Shown in pieces: positions 35,266 to 36,221 of a DNA stretch of 36,221 bases. Position 1 is the first letter of the stretch. Each line of letters starts with the position of its first letter. The position numbers and the translations under genes are program-made. Origin of the DNA: Ectocarpus siliculosus (Eukaryota > Sar > Phaeophyceae > Ectocarpales > Ectocarpaceae); NCBI GenBank assembly GCA_000310025.1, contig FN649003.1, forward strand, positions 236,142 through 272,362, given 5' to 3'. The notes beneath the pieces are model-generated. The model was not told where the DNA came from and did not search any database. It saw nothing but the letters and a program-made list of their open reading frames with translations.

Positions 35266-35676
35266 CTAGGTCGGCCTACGGCCGCCTGGCTCTGCTGCGG
35301 CTGCCGTAACTATGGCTGGGGTTGTTGGAGTTGGGGCTGTTGCTGAGGCTGCTGTTGAGGTTGTTTGAACTGCGTTTACTGCAGCTGGTGGGCTGCGGCT
35401 GAAGGGAGGTGGCGATTGACGGGGCACGGTCGGGCGTATAGGTGCTTCCGTCAACGTGCCAGAAAGGGCACCCTGCGCGGTGGCAGGGATAACCGAGCCA
35501 CGTGGCCCTGTATGCCCATGAGGGCAGGTACCCGACCCCACTCTTTTTGGTCTTCCTCTTCGGCGCCCGAGCTTTGGAGGGAACCCCGCGGCCTTCCTCC
35601 TGTCACCGGCGGAGGGTATGGCCTTTTCCCAGGTTTTGGCCTGCTCTTCAAAGCCCCACGGGTGGTTCGGTTCCCT
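35266..35676 (-). other. In-frame open continuation with AT-hook motif
   Basis: Directly after the TGA that ends the preceding frame, the same reading frame stays open for another 136 codons to a stop at 35266-35268. It reads WGFEEQAKTWEKAIPSAGDR, then KLGRRRGRPKRVGSG, which contains the RGRP core of an AT-hook (minor-groove DNA-binding motif), and ends in a Pro/Ser/Thr/Ala-rich tail. It may be the rest of the same protein interrupted by a nonsense change, an assembly error or an unrecognised intron, or it may be a separate exon. A conventional start for it alone is not evident before the AT-hook. Confidence 0.4.
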
Positions 35677-36221
35677 TCAGTTCTTGAAGCGCATAAGCTT
35701 CGGTGCTGACACGCTATCCGCCGTGCCGGGCGGTGGCGCCGCCGTGCCGGGCGGTGGCGCCGCCGTGCCTTGCGGAGGCGCGCCGTCCGGGTGGGTCTCT
35801 TGGAGGTTGTCCGCTTGCATGGCTAGCGCATGGAGCCAGTCGTCCACACCGTGATTGATGGCCTCCACGAGGAGCTTCCGTACGTCCACAGGGAATGGGG
35901 CTAGCAGCGTGTAGTGGCGATGAAGGTAGGCGTCGACCCGTTTCACTACTAGCTCGAGTTCCCTCCGTAGGCTTTTGACGCGCTCGGCGCAAATTTCCGG
36001 AGCTGCGTTCATGCCGTACTCGATCGACGTCATGAGCACCTCCGTCAAAGTGGCAAGATGTACCTGCGCGGGTATGGCCGTTGGTACTTCTCCAGGAGGC
36101 AAGGGCGGACAGAAACGCTCGACTTTGAAGTACCACAGTTCGCAGATTTGCCGCGCGGACTGGGTGTAGATGTGCGCCTTGTTCTTGGCGAGCGTCTGAA
36201 GACGACAATGTCCATTGGACG
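35677..36221 (-). CDS. Unrecognised protein, C-terminal part, enters from right edge
   Basis: The minus-strand frame is open from the window edge (reading ...CRLQTLAKNKAHIYTQSARQ) to a TGA at 35677-35679, 180 codons. Codons are mostly G/C-ending, as in real exons of this window. The middle looks helical, with charged segments (EICAERVKSLRRELELVVKR), then LLAPFPVDVRKLLVEAINHG and a Pro/Gly/Ala tail built on a 21-bp tandem repeat (about 35717-35766, PPPGTAA units). I do not recognise a family. The true start, upstream exons and perhaps the true stop lie outside what can be decided here. The same frame continues open after the TGA (see the next entry). Confidence 0.6.
   Translation of the reverse strand, partial: SNGHCRLQTLAKNKAHIYTQSARQICELWYFKVERFCPPLPPGEVPTAIPAQVHLATLTEVLMTSIEYGMNAAPEICAERVKSLRRELELVVKRVDAYLHRHYTLLAPFPVDVRKLLVEAINHGVDDWLHALAMQADNLQETHPDGAPPQGTAAPPPGTAAPPPGTADSVSAPKLMRFKN

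Overview
The window is eukaryotic nuclear DNA. Coding sequence is broken into short GC-rich exons separated by long introns with GT-AG (rarely GC-AG) ends, and the surroundings are full of microsatellites, poly-C runs, inverted-repeat elements and decayed retroelement sequence. The one gene that can be read end to end has 29 exons and a mean intron of about 690 nt. That architecture, with small exons and pyrimidine-rich 3' splice sites, fits a multicellular stramenopile, most likely a brown alga (Ectocarpus-like). The taxonomic call is inference from gene architecture, not from a marker gene.

Layout. 1-640: tandem copies of a roughly 520-bp interspersed repeat joined by poly-C runs. 641-4667: no gene that I can support; it holds a foldback (inverted-repeat) element at about 3281-3660, a CT-rich tract and one doubtful minus-strand exon near 2300-2480. 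4668-28465 (+): a full-length ABC transporter of subfamily C (MRP-like). 28466-36221: a decayed LINE reverse-transcriptase fragment (about 28971-29870), two doubtful exon-like segments (30291-30492 +, 31432-31600 -), four degenerate tandem copies of a roughly 210-bp repeat (34031-34866), and at the right edge a minus-strand coding segment that enters from outside the window, followed in the same frame by an AT-hook-containing stretch.

The transporter model was built by matching translated segments to the conserved ABCC order TMD1-NBD1-linker-TMD2-NBD2 and then choosing splice sites. All 28 junctions agree in phase and give 4,539 nt, or 1,512 residues plus stop. Including a 73-nt exon at 11156-11228 is what restores the frame between exon 8 and exon 10. 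NBD2 has all the expected catalytic motifs. NBD1 has the asymmetric ABCC Walker B, and in addition a Ser in place of the Gly before the Walker A lysine. Two introns begin with GC. No TMD0 and no usual L0 sequence was found upstream, so the 5' end may be incomplete.

I did not find a new multi-gene system. The most interesting structural signals are a roughly 1-kb near-palindrome inside intron 16 of the transporter, the poly-C-joined repeat present both at the window start and inside intron 24, short duplications at the exon 19 donor, pyrimidine microsatellites lying directly against 3' splice sites, and the stop codon that splits the right-edge reading frame.
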